The translations under genes were made by a program, and so were the position numbers. From assembly GCF_037975245.1 (NCBI RefSeq), contig NC_092569.1, forward strand, positions 30,198,668 to 30,262,667: a DNA stretch of 64,000 nucleotides, written 5' to 3'. Positions 22,901 to 32,549 of the stretch are shown piece after piece (within the stretch, counting starts at the first letter, position 1; the number at the start of each line of letters is the position of its first letter). The notes under the pieces are model-generated. The model ran no database searches, had not been told where the DNA came from, and saw nothing but the letters and a program-made list of their open reading frames with translations. This DNA comes from Apostichopus japonicus (taxonomy: Eukaryota; Echinodermata; Holothuroidea; Aspidochirotida; Stichopodidae).

Positions 22901-24330
22901 TGTTTGCCAAACATAGCTACATAAATAATGATATCTAAACAATTGATATCTATGAGCATGTGAAGGATGTAACCATTTCGGCACTCTTTAGACATTTTCG
23001 AGCTGCAAAACTTCGCGATTAGATGATAGTTTGCTGCCGCAATATCACCAAACTTAAATTGAAAATTTCTTTAAATGTGATTACAAAGTATGAAACCTTC
23101 CCTTTTTTAAAGTTAAGATATCTTACTGAAAGAATGTACCATATCATTAAAGTTGTGTTCACAGTAGCTATCAAACTGTTTACTATTTGAACTATAACTT
23201 AATTATCTTTGTACTGGTATTTTGACATATAAATGTTGTCTTTGTTTTTAGATTAGATAACGCCAATGTTGCTTTAAAATTTTCATACTGACAACTTGAA
23301 AAAGGACAATGAATAACATAACTGTTCGGAAATCATATCAAAATAACAGAGCCGACAAGGGAAGTTGCCTTTGTACAGATTAGACTCAAGTTATACGTAT
23401 GCATCTGTTCAGTTTATGTAAAAATAGCAAAGGTTTTATAAAACATCTGTTCAACTTTAGACTGCATAGAAGAATATTGTATACATTTACCCATACAAAG
23501 TGTATAGCTCTGTCTCGATAGGGGAATCGCATGATTGAATTTTAAACAAAAAGAAATATTTGAAATTATGAATCTTGAAATAACTGAATGTTACTGTTTA
23601 GCATTTAGTTATTATTCTAGAAGAGAGAAAATGGCATATGGAGCATAAATTTAAACTAAATAAAAAACATGTGAATTAAAGCTCAATAATTTGTAAGATG
23701 TAATGAAGGATTGTTGTAACGTGTTGGTATACGGTTAAACAGTGGGGTTGGATATTTGAGGGGAACATTGTGCGCTGACGTTATGTACATGATATTGGAA
23801 AGCTGTATACTCGAAATATGAAAAAGTATATTTTACCTGGCCACATCATGTAACGTTATTGATTAAAAATTGGTGCGTAACAAAACCTTTTGAGATGTAT
23901 AATTGGCTTTTATTCCTAGTATTATACATGGAAGCACGTTTTAAAGAACAAAGTTGTTATGTATATATTATTCAGTTAGAAAGTTATGTTCTAAGGCGAA
24001 ACACAGTTGTGCTTTAGCGAAGTTGAAAATACTCAGTTTTTAAATTGAAGGCTTTCTTACTGAATGTCATTAAGTATTTTAATCTGTGTTTGCCTATTTC
24101 GTTTAGGATGCTAACACTCAGTTTGTCTTAACATTTAACTTCAATAAGATTAGCGCAGCAGCACATTGATGCGACTTAGCTTTCAAAACTTGAAACAGTC
24201 AGAAGATATTCAATAGAGTAATATATTTAAAAAATTAAAAAATTAAAAAAATGGAATGACTTACCATTTCTGTTCCAAACGAGTTCCAAATCGTCAAAAC
24301 AGTTAAACAAACTTTGACAAAATTCTCCAT
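11370..24330 (-). CDS. gene A: secreted FReD-TIL-EGF-FReD protein (intact, 8 exons)
   Basis: The coding sequence joins minus-strand exons 24330-24265, 17548-17518, 16860-16688, 16321-16057, 15195-14984, 14427-14119, 13527-13266 and 11728-11370. All introns are GT-AG, phases match at every junction, and the total is 1,677 nt, or 558 residues plus TAA. Domains: signal peptide at about 1-27; truncated fibrinogen-related domain at about 44-178, with [13 protein letters not shown] and WTVLQRR but no C-terminal third; TIL-like module at 185-239 with nine Cys; EGF module at about 265-306 ending GYEGDGVTC; complete FReD at about 310-558. The last contains the Ca-site-like DQDND (456-460), GAWW, a Cys-rich insertion at 479-515, and the C-terminal YTDMKIRP. 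Invertebrate FReD proteins are commonly secreted carbohydrate-recognition lectins; that role is inferred. Exon boundaries are by eye, and extra exons in the 6.7-kb first intron cannot be excluded. Confidence 0.85.
13266..13527 (-). CDS. gene A exon 7: middle part of FReD 2
   Basis: Starts in phase 0 with VFQRR and encodes residues 353-439 plus one base. Typical FReD features are [18 protein letters not shown], and the [11 protein letters not shown] strand. Acceptor TTTCATAG and donor GTGAGT flank it. The equivalent exon in C has lost one T at the VFQRR start. Confidence 0.92.
13624..13669. repeat. (TA)n microsatellite in intron 7
   Basis: Dinucleotide tract about 100 bp upstream of exon 7, in the same intron that carries (TA)n in B and C. 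Confidence 0.95.
13774..13957. repeat. duplicated (TA)n blocks plus (TG)n
   Basis: Two (TA)n tracts at about 13,774-13,851 and 13,867-13,936 are each preceded by agttgtttaacagttta, so the whole block appears duplicated. A (TG)n tract follows at 13,937-13,957. They lie in the intron between exons 7 and 6 of gene A. Confidence 0.95.
14119..14427 (-). CDS. gene A exon 6: EGF module joined to start of FReD 2
   Basis: Phase 0 at both ends, 309 nt, residues 250-352. The EGF cysteines at 278, 284, 293, 295 and 306, with an upstream Cys at 265, end in the GYEGDGVTC signature. The FReD begins directly after it at [10 protein letters not shown] and includes [16 protein letters not shown] and GGGWT. 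Confidence 0.92.
14650..14860 (-). other. conserved intronic segment between TIL and EGF exons
   Basis: This intron segment is recognisable in every copy (32,000-32,220; 43,940-44,150; 61,930-62,150; 62,640-62,870; 63,440-63,660). In gene A it is open for 64 codons with GTYYIS, faintly like the EGF exon start GKYYINS, and five Cys. The D copies carry stops and no splice sites frame it convincingly, so it may be a decayed exon or simply intron shared by descent. Confidence 0.3.
14984..15195 (-). CDS. gene A exon 5: TIL-like cysteine-rich module
   Basis: Enters in phase 1, leaves in phase 0, residues 179-249. Cys at 185, 196, 200, 206, 218, 220, 231, 237 and 239 fit the C-x-C, then CIPxxQCNC pattern of trypsin-inhibitor-like domains as found next to von Willebrand D-type modules. 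One cysteine fewer than the usual ten is present. An inhibitory function cannot be inferred. Confidence 0.85.
15196..16056 (-). other. intron 4 of gene A, no feature
   Basis: This 861-bp intron contains no exon-like or repeat structure that I recognise. Its phase (1) matches the one needed to join the truncated FReD directly to the TIL exon. Confidence 0.6.
16057..16321 (-). CDS. gene A exon 4: middle part of FReD 1
   Basis: Phase 0 entry with VLQRR, phase 1 exit, residues 91-178. [20 protein letters not shown] and the [11 protein letters not shown] strand are diagnostic of FReD. No exon for the C-terminal third of this domain follows; the next exon is TIL. Confidence 0.92.
16688..16860 (-). 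CDS. gene A exon 3: N-terminal part of FReD 1
   Basis: Acceptor CATCCAG, donor GTATGG, 173 nt, residues 33-90. [25 protein letters not shown] and GGWT are the usual opening of a FReD. Confidence 0.9.
17518..17548 (-). CDS. gene A exon 2: 31-nt mini-exon
   Basis: Encodes [10 protein letters not shown] and one base, between acceptor ATCGCAG and donor GTAGGT. Too short to stand alone, but the counterpart at 46,713-46,743 has the same length, splice sites and near-identical peptide, and phases fit on both sides. It completes the signal-peptide region. Confidence 0.75.
17787..19866. repeat. 1,056-bp tandem duplication inside intron 1 of gene A
   Basis: The segment starting gctaacgtgaaagaacaaa occurs at 17,787 and 18,843, and the copies stay alignable to gttctctgatttat at about 18,838 and 19,866. 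Gene C has a single copy (from about 46,982). No exon is seen in either copy. Confidence 0.85.
19867..24264. other. rest of intron 1 of gene A
   Basis: No further exon was identified. A short GC-richer patch at about 20,640-20,755 (gtgatgacggccagcgaaa) is well kept at 34,125-34,195 and 48,850-48,915 and could be a regulatory element or repeat. Its open frames are not preserved between copies. Confidence 0.45.
24265..24330 (-). CDS. gene A exon 1: signal-peptide exon with start codon
   Basis: ATG at 24330-24328 starts 22 codons ending GTEM before donor GTAAGT. The peptide has a charged start followed by a hydrophobic run ([12 protein letters not shown]) and joins VIVSA from exon 2, a plausible signal peptide with cleavage near SA. 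This ATG is the one disrupted by single-base deletions in B and C. Confidence 0.8.
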
Positions 24331-25079
24331 GATTTCAGGTTTGCAGAAATGTCACGCTGAAATATATTTGAAGAAGGGCAAGATGACAAATGACACAGAG
24401 TATCCAGTTAGGGGTTACCGACACCTTATTGGAATGACCGTAGTAGTATGGATGTCCATGAATGCCATCGTTTTATTTGAAACATGATTAGTTGAACAGC
24501 TTATAAAAAACGTACCGCACGTATAGAGTATTCTTTGGCTTGTATGTAAAGAAGACTGTTCGACATGCGCAATCCAACTTAATATTATTTACAGCTATCT
24601 ATATCTTGAGATTTTAGTCGATATGTCAGTAAGCTTCAGTTACATAATATTGAATTGTCCTTGATCCAATAAAGCCAACTAAAACACGTATTACATAGCT
24701 AATGAATATCGTGTCTCTAGTTCCAAGGACAGCAATGGTATTGCAAATTCAATAACTGTTAATGTATTTAGTTCTTGAAACAAATATCAATTACGATGGT
24801 CACTTTTAATTTAAATAACATTTAGCGTGGTTCATGTTTAAGGGTTTGTAGTTGTGTGCTTAACGACGTAAGGCTACCTAGTCGATGAAAAGAGTCAGAA
24901 TGTTGATGTTGCTTGTAGTGATTAAGTTCTCATTATCGAAATTTTTCGGAACCCTTAATGAGTAAATTCACTTAGCTAAGTTACAACGCTTTTGGTTGGC
25001 AGGAAAAATTCAAGAAGTGTCTACTGGATGAAAGGAAGTGTTATTAAAGTACATGTACTAGTCAGCACTTCATAACATG
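24331..25079. other. 5' flank of gene A, conserved in B and C
   Basis: About 630 bp upstream of each start codon is highly similar in A, B and C, including ccaaggacagcaatgg and cttgaaacaaatatcaatta. This is expected from recent segmental duplication. No other gene is seen. Confidence 0.6.
24500..24507 (-). promoter_or_regulatory. candidate TATA box of gene A
   Basis: TTTATAAG on the minus strand about 173 bp upstream of the start codon. In B and C a GTATAAG sits at nearly the same distance (173 and 171 bp). The transcription start is not otherwise visible, so this rests on conserved spacing only. Confidence 0.35.
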
Positions 25080-25720
25080 TATGAACTGGTACACTATATC
25101 TTATATACCGTGAAATGGGCTATACTACACTATCAATAATGCATGGCATAATCTACAGTTTACACATTGTTTGAAATAGTGTACACTATACGCACTGTCT
25201 GATGAAGTATATAAGTTAAACACTGCATTAACTAGTCTATACTATACAATGTATGATATAGTCAACAATAAACACACTGCATGAACTAGTTTACACTATA
25301 CGCAAGGTATGATCTGATCTATACTATAAAAAATATATATACTATACCCGATGTGAACTATAGTGTACACTTTACACACTGTATTGACTAGTTTACACTA
25401 TATGGAAGGTATTACCTAGACCACACTATACACACTTTATGAAATAGTCTTCACTATATTCAAGGTATGATATGGTATATACTATACACACTGCACGAAC
25501 TATACACAATGTTAGCAAAATTCTACAATTTACGCACTGTATGAACTAGTCTAAAGTATAAAAATTATATGAATTATGTCTACTATATACGCAATGTGTG
25601 TGAAAGCATATACCACACTATGTATGCATTACGGTGTACAATATACACATTTTATGAACTATTCTATACAAAACAATTATATGAACCAATATATAGTGCA
25701 TCTACACAATATCACCAATA
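25080..25720. repeat. minisatellite, degenerate 27-30-bp units
   Basis: Many imperfect units follow a pattern like ACTAGTCTACACTATA then CACTGTATGA. Related arrays lie at 52,790-53,435 in the D flank, while the B flank keeps only a few units before a (CA)/(TA) tract. ACTAGT and GTGTACAC are self-complementary, giving the array palindromic character. Confidence 0.8.
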
Positions 25721-25922
25721 ACACACTATAGGGTTTTCTTTCCAAATTTTTTCATCATATTGTAAACATTTCTAAAATATATAGTATTAAAATATATGGT
25801 ATTGAAGATAGCTTTAATTGTGCATCAAACCCACCACCTGCTCCCCTACTCCCTTCCTCCTTTCCAAATTAAGTTTTCTGAGGTACTTCCAATTATAGCA
25901 GAACATTTTCTAACAATGTGTT

Positions 25923-25996
<74 letters not shown>

Positions 25997-26264
25997 AAAT
26001 GTATACAAATATCTAACTAACACCGTTTCGAATAGTTGTGCAGCGGTATACTGTATGAACATTACTTCCTTGTTTTATTGTGCCTACGTCACATCCTGTT
26101 TGCGGGATCGAGTATTCTGACATCTCATTGAATAACAATGTCAGCTGTTTTATTGGACGAGGACTTGTGAATGAACTATAGGATTTGCATCCATGCTCTG
26201 TATCTTCTATATACGATAGGTACATAAGGTACATTCATATCATACTTTGCTTTGACATAAACCT
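25721..26264. other. intergenic, with a (TA)n tract at 25,927-25,997
   Basis: Apart from the microsatellite, the segment contains the gcctacgtcacatcctgtttgcgg landmark shared by all unit flanks. No gene is seen. Confidence 0.5.
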
Positions 26265-26660
26265 CGTATGTATTGAAGGCGTAGCTATAGGTGGTTCAAG
26301 CAGTTAATTTATCCCTGGCCCGCAGTTCTCAGGAGAGTCCTGAGGTTTGGTTCCCAACAGTATTAGCCAACGGATGACAACTGCCAGTGATTTTTCAGCA
26401 TGAATAATTCAATGAGTGTCAGCATGCCTACACCAAAGTATTATTTCGCCGTCAGTGGCGTAGCCAGAGGTAGATGGAATGTACCCCTCGACCATACACA
26501 CAGGATTTGCGGTGAAGAAACTGGGATGGCAAAGAAAATTGACAAAAGAATAAATAGCTATGATATATGATATTGGATAGGCTACTCGATTTAACAGCAC
26601 GGTGTGATCTGCTACTCTGAAGGTTTCCCTCTTGAGCTATAGGCCTACTTAGCATAGAAA
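26265..26660. repeat. flank repeat block (ggcgtagccagaggtag)
   Basis: Shared with 540-830, 38,505-38,890 and 53,925-54,150. Landmarks are ggtggttcaagcagtt, ggcccgcagttctcagg, and agtggcgtagccagaggtag. It may derive from an old transposon end. Open frames on its minus strand match only between the very similar B and C units. Confidence 0.5.
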
Positions 26661-27052
26661 GATATGTACCTCAACAAGTTAACTGTGAGTCAGTAATTGA
26701 TACTTCTAGTCAAAGTTCCGTGAGTCGAACGGCACTGGATTGTCGTCTTTAATAAAAGATTACTGAGAAAGGAGATAAATGTGTATACCTACTTACGAGT
26801 ATTACTATGTATTTGTAAATGTTTGATATCGTTAATATATACAAGGCCGTAGCCATTGGGGTATACTTTCGAGAATAATGTCGTACTTCAAGTTTTGAGC
26901 ACATTCAGTGAAGAAATTCGGTGTTGGATGAGGTCCTTGTCTATTTCACAAATTTAACTAATTTCAACGATATAAAAGTAACTTTTATCTCGTCTTTTAT
27001 ATTTTTAGTAACGTTACTGTTTAATTTTTGTATATTAAGTTTTGGCTAATAG

Positions 27053-27178
27053 AGGGCAGCAGAGCTGTCGCAAGAAGCAGAAGAGGAAGCAGGGACAGCT
27101 CAAGAGGCTATGAAACAAGCCAATAACGCAGTAAAGAGACGAGTGACCGAGGAGGCTGAAAAAGCTGCAAATGAGTGA
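27053..27178 (+). pseudogene. coiled-coil exon remnant (B unit)
   Basis: After an acceptor-like ggctaatag, a frame reads 41 residues rich in Glu, Ala and Lys (RAAELSQEAEEE, then AQEAMKQAN) and ends in TGA. Copies occur at 39,274 and 54,889 with the same frame and acceptor. It looks like a helical coiled-coil exon of an unrelated plus-strand gene. I do not recognise the gene, and each copy soon ends in a stop. Confidence 0.4.
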
Positions 27179-28136
27179 GACCCTAATTTGTTCCCAATTT
27201 ATTAAACCAAATGTCATCAGAGAAGAGAAATTAATTAGCTTTTTATTAGTTTTTGAATGGTATATTTTTTTATTTTGTTGCCAACAATTAGTAAACTTGA
27301 CCATAACCCCCCTCTCCCCCCCCCCCAAAAAATAGAAGAAGCAGATGATGGAATTATACTGATGCTGTTAATGATAAGACTATGCAAATGTTGTTGCTAG
27401 ATAGGGAAAGTAGGGGGTGAAGTAAAGACGTTTTGGGAGAGAGGGGGATAATGGGTAAAGAAATAAAGTGAAATAGAAGAAGATAAACATTACTTCGCAA
27501 AATTATCCTTTTGAAACTAAACCCATCTAGTGATCTGGGGAATTGACACACCTTCTTATACTGTAAATGTATGCATGTAGAACAATGTGTTCAAATATAT
27601 GTGAGAAACTGAAAGAAGAGCTTTAGGGCCTTTTATCATAATGAAAAGAGATCTCATATTTGAATATTGTTGCAGAATGTTACAATAATTTTTTGGTTAT
27701 CATTCTATGGGCATCTACTTCACAAGATTACAAACAGGAAAAAAGTCAAAATGTTCGTTACAGAATAAATACTAGGGTTAAACAACTATTTTCCCACATG
27801 TTTGTTATTGAATTGAGTGGTTTTGACGTAACTGCATTGTGCAGTCCACACGTTGCATTAGTTGAGTATTTCAAGCATTGTAGTAGATTATTTGTGGTTT
27901 CTTAATTCGATTTCTCTCTACTGTCTGATAAGGTAGTCAATGACGCAATAGGATTTTTACATGATTAACTTTGCACAAATATTAAACATCTCCCAAATTT
28001 AGCGATATTACCTCTGTTTTCAATATTGCGTTACGTTAAGTTGACTATGTAAATGAGAATAACAACACCATGTGCAACCACAGAATACTTTGTCATCAGT
28101 TGACATGGCCGGTATTAGATGATTTATTTAGGGATG
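27179..28136. other. intergenic, no gene recognised
   Basis: Contains C-rich and G-rich homopolymer stretches near 27,306-27,324. The frame at 27,660-27,905 is also open at 39,636-39,869, but the differences are mostly amino-acid changing, so it is not treated as a gene. Confidence 0.4.
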
Positions 28137-28201
28137 TTTTATATATATATATTTATATATATATATGTGTGTATATATATGTGTGTATATATATATATAT
28201 A

Positions 28202-28236
<35 letters not shown>

Positions 28237-28241
28237 CTATA

Positions 28242-28274
<33 letters not shown>

Positions 28275-28277
28275 ATA

Positions 28278-28354
<77 letters not shown>
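28137..28354. repeat. (TA)n with (TG)n interruptions, 3' flank of gene B
   Basis: Long compound dinucleotide tract in the position equivalent to the microsatellites at 10,747, 40,117 and 58,596. Confidence 0.95.
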
Positions 28355-28358
<4 letters not shown>

Positions 28359-28883
28359 GTTACCCTATGTCTTGTGAGTAGCTCGACGGCAACCCTGACA
28401 ATGACTTCATATAAATATATAATCATAAGAAATTTGTGTGTATATCTCCTAGAAACCAAGAATCGTTAAGTATCCGCTTGCAATTGTCCATTTCCTACCA
28501 ACTAATAATACTTGGGGGGGGGGGGATGAGGATTGACTACGAGGGATGCAACACATTAAGGCACAATACACAAGTTTACTTTATTTTCTATTTTGATTCT
28601 TTTGTGAAACTCATGCTGTAATCAATTTTCAAAGTATTAAACAACAGTAAGCTGGTTAATGTTAATAATTTGACATCAATTTCAATTAATATCTTCTCAT
28701 TCCCTTAGAAAATTAATTATTCGTCGAATCGTCCTGTTTGTAATTCTCGTGTGCATTTTCTTCTTCTTTCTTGTCTATGGCACGTCCTGCAGTCCGATGT
28801 TCGAAGATCTGTATCGATCTTTTCTTACTTTTCTTAGTAAAAGCTGTTCTTTTGGGCTATGTGTTATTTATACAGTGTTTTGT

Positions 28884-29242
28884 CTACACAGGCCGTATTT
28901 TCATATCTGTGTATTGCAGGCTACATCCGTAACCGTTCAAACTATAACTATACCAGAACATGTTCGTTCCTCGAGTAGAGCCGTCGTAGTCTCCGTTGAG
29001 ATGAGAATAAGCGCAAATCGCGCAGTTGTCGCTGCCATCGGGAAAATAATAGCAAAAGTAACTATAACCGGGACAGTAAGACCGACAATAAGAAGCAGAA
29101 TTATATTTCCTACAGTGATAATAATCATAGAACCACCAGGCTCCCCTGTGTCTCTCAGCACAGTCGTAGCTGCTCCATCCATCGTTGTCCTGGTCTTTTG
29201 TACTGAATTGTTTATTGTTGCTACCAGACAAAGCATCATAAC
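28884..29242 (-). pseudogene. gene B exon 8: FReD 2 end with Cys-rich insertion
   Basis: Open, 359 nt, phase 1 entry. Compared with A the insertion reads PGYSYFCYY where A has PSYSDYCIL, while FPDGSDNCA and [14 protein letters not shown] flanks are kept. The Cys spacing is the same as in A. Confidence 0.85.
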
Positions 29243-30613
29243 CTGCAACAAACGAGAAAGACTAAATAAACCGATAAATTTATAAACTTTGAATGAATCC
29301 AACATCGGATACAAGTTAGAGGGCAGTGCGTTATTTTCCTACCAAGATGAAAACGTCAGTTCCGCGTATTTGTTTTTTTGTTTTGTTTTTTTGCGTGTGT
29401 TGAATATTTAGGATACATAGGTATTTTGTCTTTGTAATTATGATATTATACAATTTAGTTTTTTCTTACGTTTGAATTACAGTGCCACAATAGGAGCCAA
29501 ATACAGATGAGGGAACTACTTAAATCAATTGCCAGGGTTTGGTTACTATAGAGTCGCTAATATCGCTTTTTATTTTATTTACATTTATTTACCGGCATTT
29601 ATTGGCAATACTATTCATTCATTTTTTTAAATTTTATTATTATTTCTAAGTCCCCATCTGATTAGCCTCCTACTCTTTCAAAACTCGAGTTATAGATTTA
29701 TTGTATATGTCGGTATTAAGTCGTATAATTTCTTGAATATTATTATATATGTGTAATTTAGTTTGCATAACCAAATTTTCATTTCCCCTTTCATTCAACC
29801 CTGTGCTTGTACCACACAGGTTATTTTAGGTTTTCTTCGAAGCCGGGTCAGGAGGGGCTGGGGGCTGTGTGAGGTAGCTAAATAAATCCTTGATCTTGTC
29901 CTGAGTAAACCAATGTCCCTGTTCTACTGGGCAGGGCAAGAAGGGTGTTAATTACCTTCGATTATTCAATTTTTTACCTGATTTTCATAGCACAATGTAA
30001 TCTTTAGATTTTTCAACATGAGCACACATGTTGGAGTATAAACGTAGATTACACTATTGACATAACAGATCATGAAATAAATAAGTTTAAATGAAGAATA
30101 GAACCGACATAAAGTGAATTGACTATAAATGTTTTAGCTAATATAGGAACATCTACTGTAATAGTCTTATAGATTGCGTATGTCGATCACTCCTATCATG
30201 GCAGTTGCCTGTTACGTCTAAACACGACAAGGAGGACCTGTGTTGCCCAGGAACAGCGAATCTTATCGTCTGCTTCTTATGTCTGTACACATTGTATACA
30301 GTTCTGAAAACCTACGTGCGTTTGAATGAAAATAGCAATGTTTGGAATTGAAAATTGCTGTGAACATTGAAAACATATATCATTAAGCCAGGAATGCGGT
30401 AGCTATGAGATCAAGACATTAGTAGTTGTAGAATGCACATGCAAGGAGTACTACAATAATTAATTGTAATAGGGGAGACACGTCACATATCCTCCATGGT
30501 TGGCATGTTTGTTTGTTTGTTTTTTTTTGGGGGGGGGTCTTGACACTTCTCCTAATTAACGTAATTGGTCCAGATTTATGAATACGTCAATGCTTAGAAC
30601 ATCAACTACTCAC

Positions 30614-30875
30614 CTGTATTTCCACTGTGTGATCCAACTGATAGTCGATACTTGTCTGCCTCGTTATTAATGCTAAAAGTCGAAGAGACGGCGTAATACG
30701 ACGAGGAGGCAGAATCCCTTACATCAATACGAAGCTCGTACGTTTTCTGGTTGGACAGAGAGTGGATATATTTGTTACCTAGCCAGTGGTCTTGATTTTT
30801 ATTACCGAAACCGTTCTTGTAGTCCAACCAACCAAGATAAAAGTCAACGGAGGCACTCGATCGTCGCTGGAAAAA
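30614..30875 (-). pseudogene. gene B exon 7: middle of FReD 2
   Basis: Open, 262 nt. The first codon is TTT rather than GTT (FFQRR instead of VFQRR) after a still valid ATAG acceptor. It shares [15 protein letters not shown] with gene C. Confidence 0.85.
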
Positions 30876-30980
30876 CTATGAAATGAAAACAAAAAGGTAA
30901 TCCAATTGTTCCATCTACTAATCCTTAAGGGAATGACCTCCAAAGCCGTAAAAGAGTTAATAAAGGTCAAATATAAGATC

Positions 30981-30982
<2 letters not shown>

Positions 30983-31045
<63 letters not shown>
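30983..31045. repeat. (TA)n microsatellite in gene B intron
   Basis: Left of a SINE fragment; C carries an equivalent longer tract at 42,702-42,814. Confidence 0.95.
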
Positions 31046-31047
<2 letters not shown>

Positions 31048-31061
31048 GAAAACGTAATGAG

Positions 31062-31129
31062 AAGGAAAGTCCAGAACAGTGAAAAAAACTTCCAGCCTCC
31101 ACCGGGATTCGAACCCGGGCCTCAAGCTT

Positions 31130-31131
<2 letters not shown>
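31062..31131 (-). mobile_element. tRNA-derived SINE fragment between (TA)n tracts (B)
   Basis: On the minus strand the sequence contains a B-box, GGTTCGAATCCC, within a T-arm-like stem, followed by GGTGGAGGCTGGAAG and a T-run. This tail matches the SINE pair at 54.5-54.8 kb. The A-box half is missing, replaced by (TA)n. Confidence 0.6.
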
Positions 31132-31201
<70 letters not shown>

Positions 31202-31212
31202 TATATATTTAT

Positions 31213-31284
<72 letters not shown>

Positions 31285-31301
31285 TTCTATATATATATGT
31301 A

Positions 31302-31377
<76 letters not shown>

Positions 31378-31386
31378 TATATATAT
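31132..31386. repeat. long (TA)n-rich tract in gene B intron
   Basis: Starts directly at the tRNA-like fragment where the related SINE has a CATATAAAGC segment. It includes interruptions aaatata and tctatat. Confidence 0.95.
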
Positions 31387-31520
31387 AAGTATATTGTGAT
31401 AGTGAGATATATTTCTATTGGTCAAATTCAGTTCAACGAGGTCTTCAGGGCATCATTTTGCAACATGCAAAGTACATTGTGTAAAAGGTAACAATCCAAA
31501 GCCTTGTTTGCATTACTCAC

Positions 31521-31829
31521 CGTCCATCCTCCTCCGTTACTTTCCATCTCGCAGTAAACCTGAATGCCGCTTGGCCAACCATCAGGGTAAATAGTGTAAA
31601 CTCCATCACTGAGTGTTCCAGAAACATAAAGCTCGTAGCAATCTTTTGGGATCACCTGGCACGTCACTCCGTCCCCTTCGTAGCCATCATTACAGTAACA
31701 TTTACGGACATCGTTCCTCTCATCACAGGTTGCGTCATCACTACACTGGTAACTCTGATCTATTATAAGCTGGTTGTTCCTACAAGTTGAATTTCGTGTA
31801 CATCTTGAATTGATGTAAAACGTGCCCTC
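31521..31829 (-). pseudogene. gene B exon 6: EGF and start of FReD 2
   Basis: Open, phase 0 at both ends, 309 nt, with GYEGDGVTC and KDCYELYVSGT. Practically identical to gene C. Confidence 0.85.
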
Positions 31830-32337
31830 CTAATTTAAGATATTCAGAAGAAAAAAAAAACTAGTAAATAAATGATTTGTCACAAATTGTCACAGTGAAA
31901 TGTACAGGATTATGAGGTTTTTGAAACCAACTCCGATGTAGGGTCCTTAGGGATCCGCTATCAAGAACAAAGTTAGCCGTCAAATGTTGCATTCAGCGGC
32001 TTATTACGACTTTACATTAGGCCTATAATTAGTTGTAACCGCAAGACTATGGTATGAAGTATCCATTAATTTTATGTTAGGTTTATAAGGGGATGCACAC
32101 CCATATGTCTTATCTTCCTGATTAATGTAATACGTCTCTCGACTGACAGTTTTGCCTGGACTGGCGACGGAGGTGGGGTTCATGCCCCTTTCCCAACCGT
32201 GATGTGAGCGCTACTCGGTTATCTGTAAATGTGATGTGATAATCAACAGGTTTAAATAGTAGAAGGTTTTCTTCTAATTATATGGACAATGAAGTAACAG
32301 TAAAGCATTAAAAAAGTCCTGAAAGAACCGTACTGAC

Positions 32338-32549
32338 CCCTAATACACTTCCTTTTTCATCATCGAAGCAGTTGCATTGGTTCAGAGGGATGCATTGTTC
32401 TTCCTGTCTCAGATAATCACCGACACAAACACATTGCTCTGTTTCTGTGCGAGAGGTAGCCGAGATGCAAGTGTCAGGGTCATCGCAAGTCCTCTCACAT
32501 GTCGCATTGCTAAATATCTCATTAGCTAGACACCATTCAATTTTTAATT
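32338..32549 (-). pseudogene. gene B exon 5: TIL module at deletion edge
   Basis: The coding part is open and keeps all nine Cys. Its upstream border is the deletion junction: AG is regenerated by chance (TTTTAAG), but the original pyrimidine tract is gone. The start exon, even if spliced here, would supply the wrong phase. Confidence 0.8.

Noticed and set aside
25080..25720. Possible CRISPR-like or spaced repeat array
   Set aside because: Units are contiguous and degenerate without unique spacers, and the DNA is of animal type; it is a minisatellite.
27660..27905. 81-codon plus-strand frame also open at 39,636-39,869
   Set aside because: Differences between the two copies are mostly amino-acid changing and no domain or splice context supports it.
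28749..29285. Plus-strand open frame opposite the last FReD exon, open in all four copies
   Set aside because: It is the antisense shadow of a conserved exon (also at 11,361, 40,657 and 59,207); the minus strand has splice sites, domain motifs and phase agreement.
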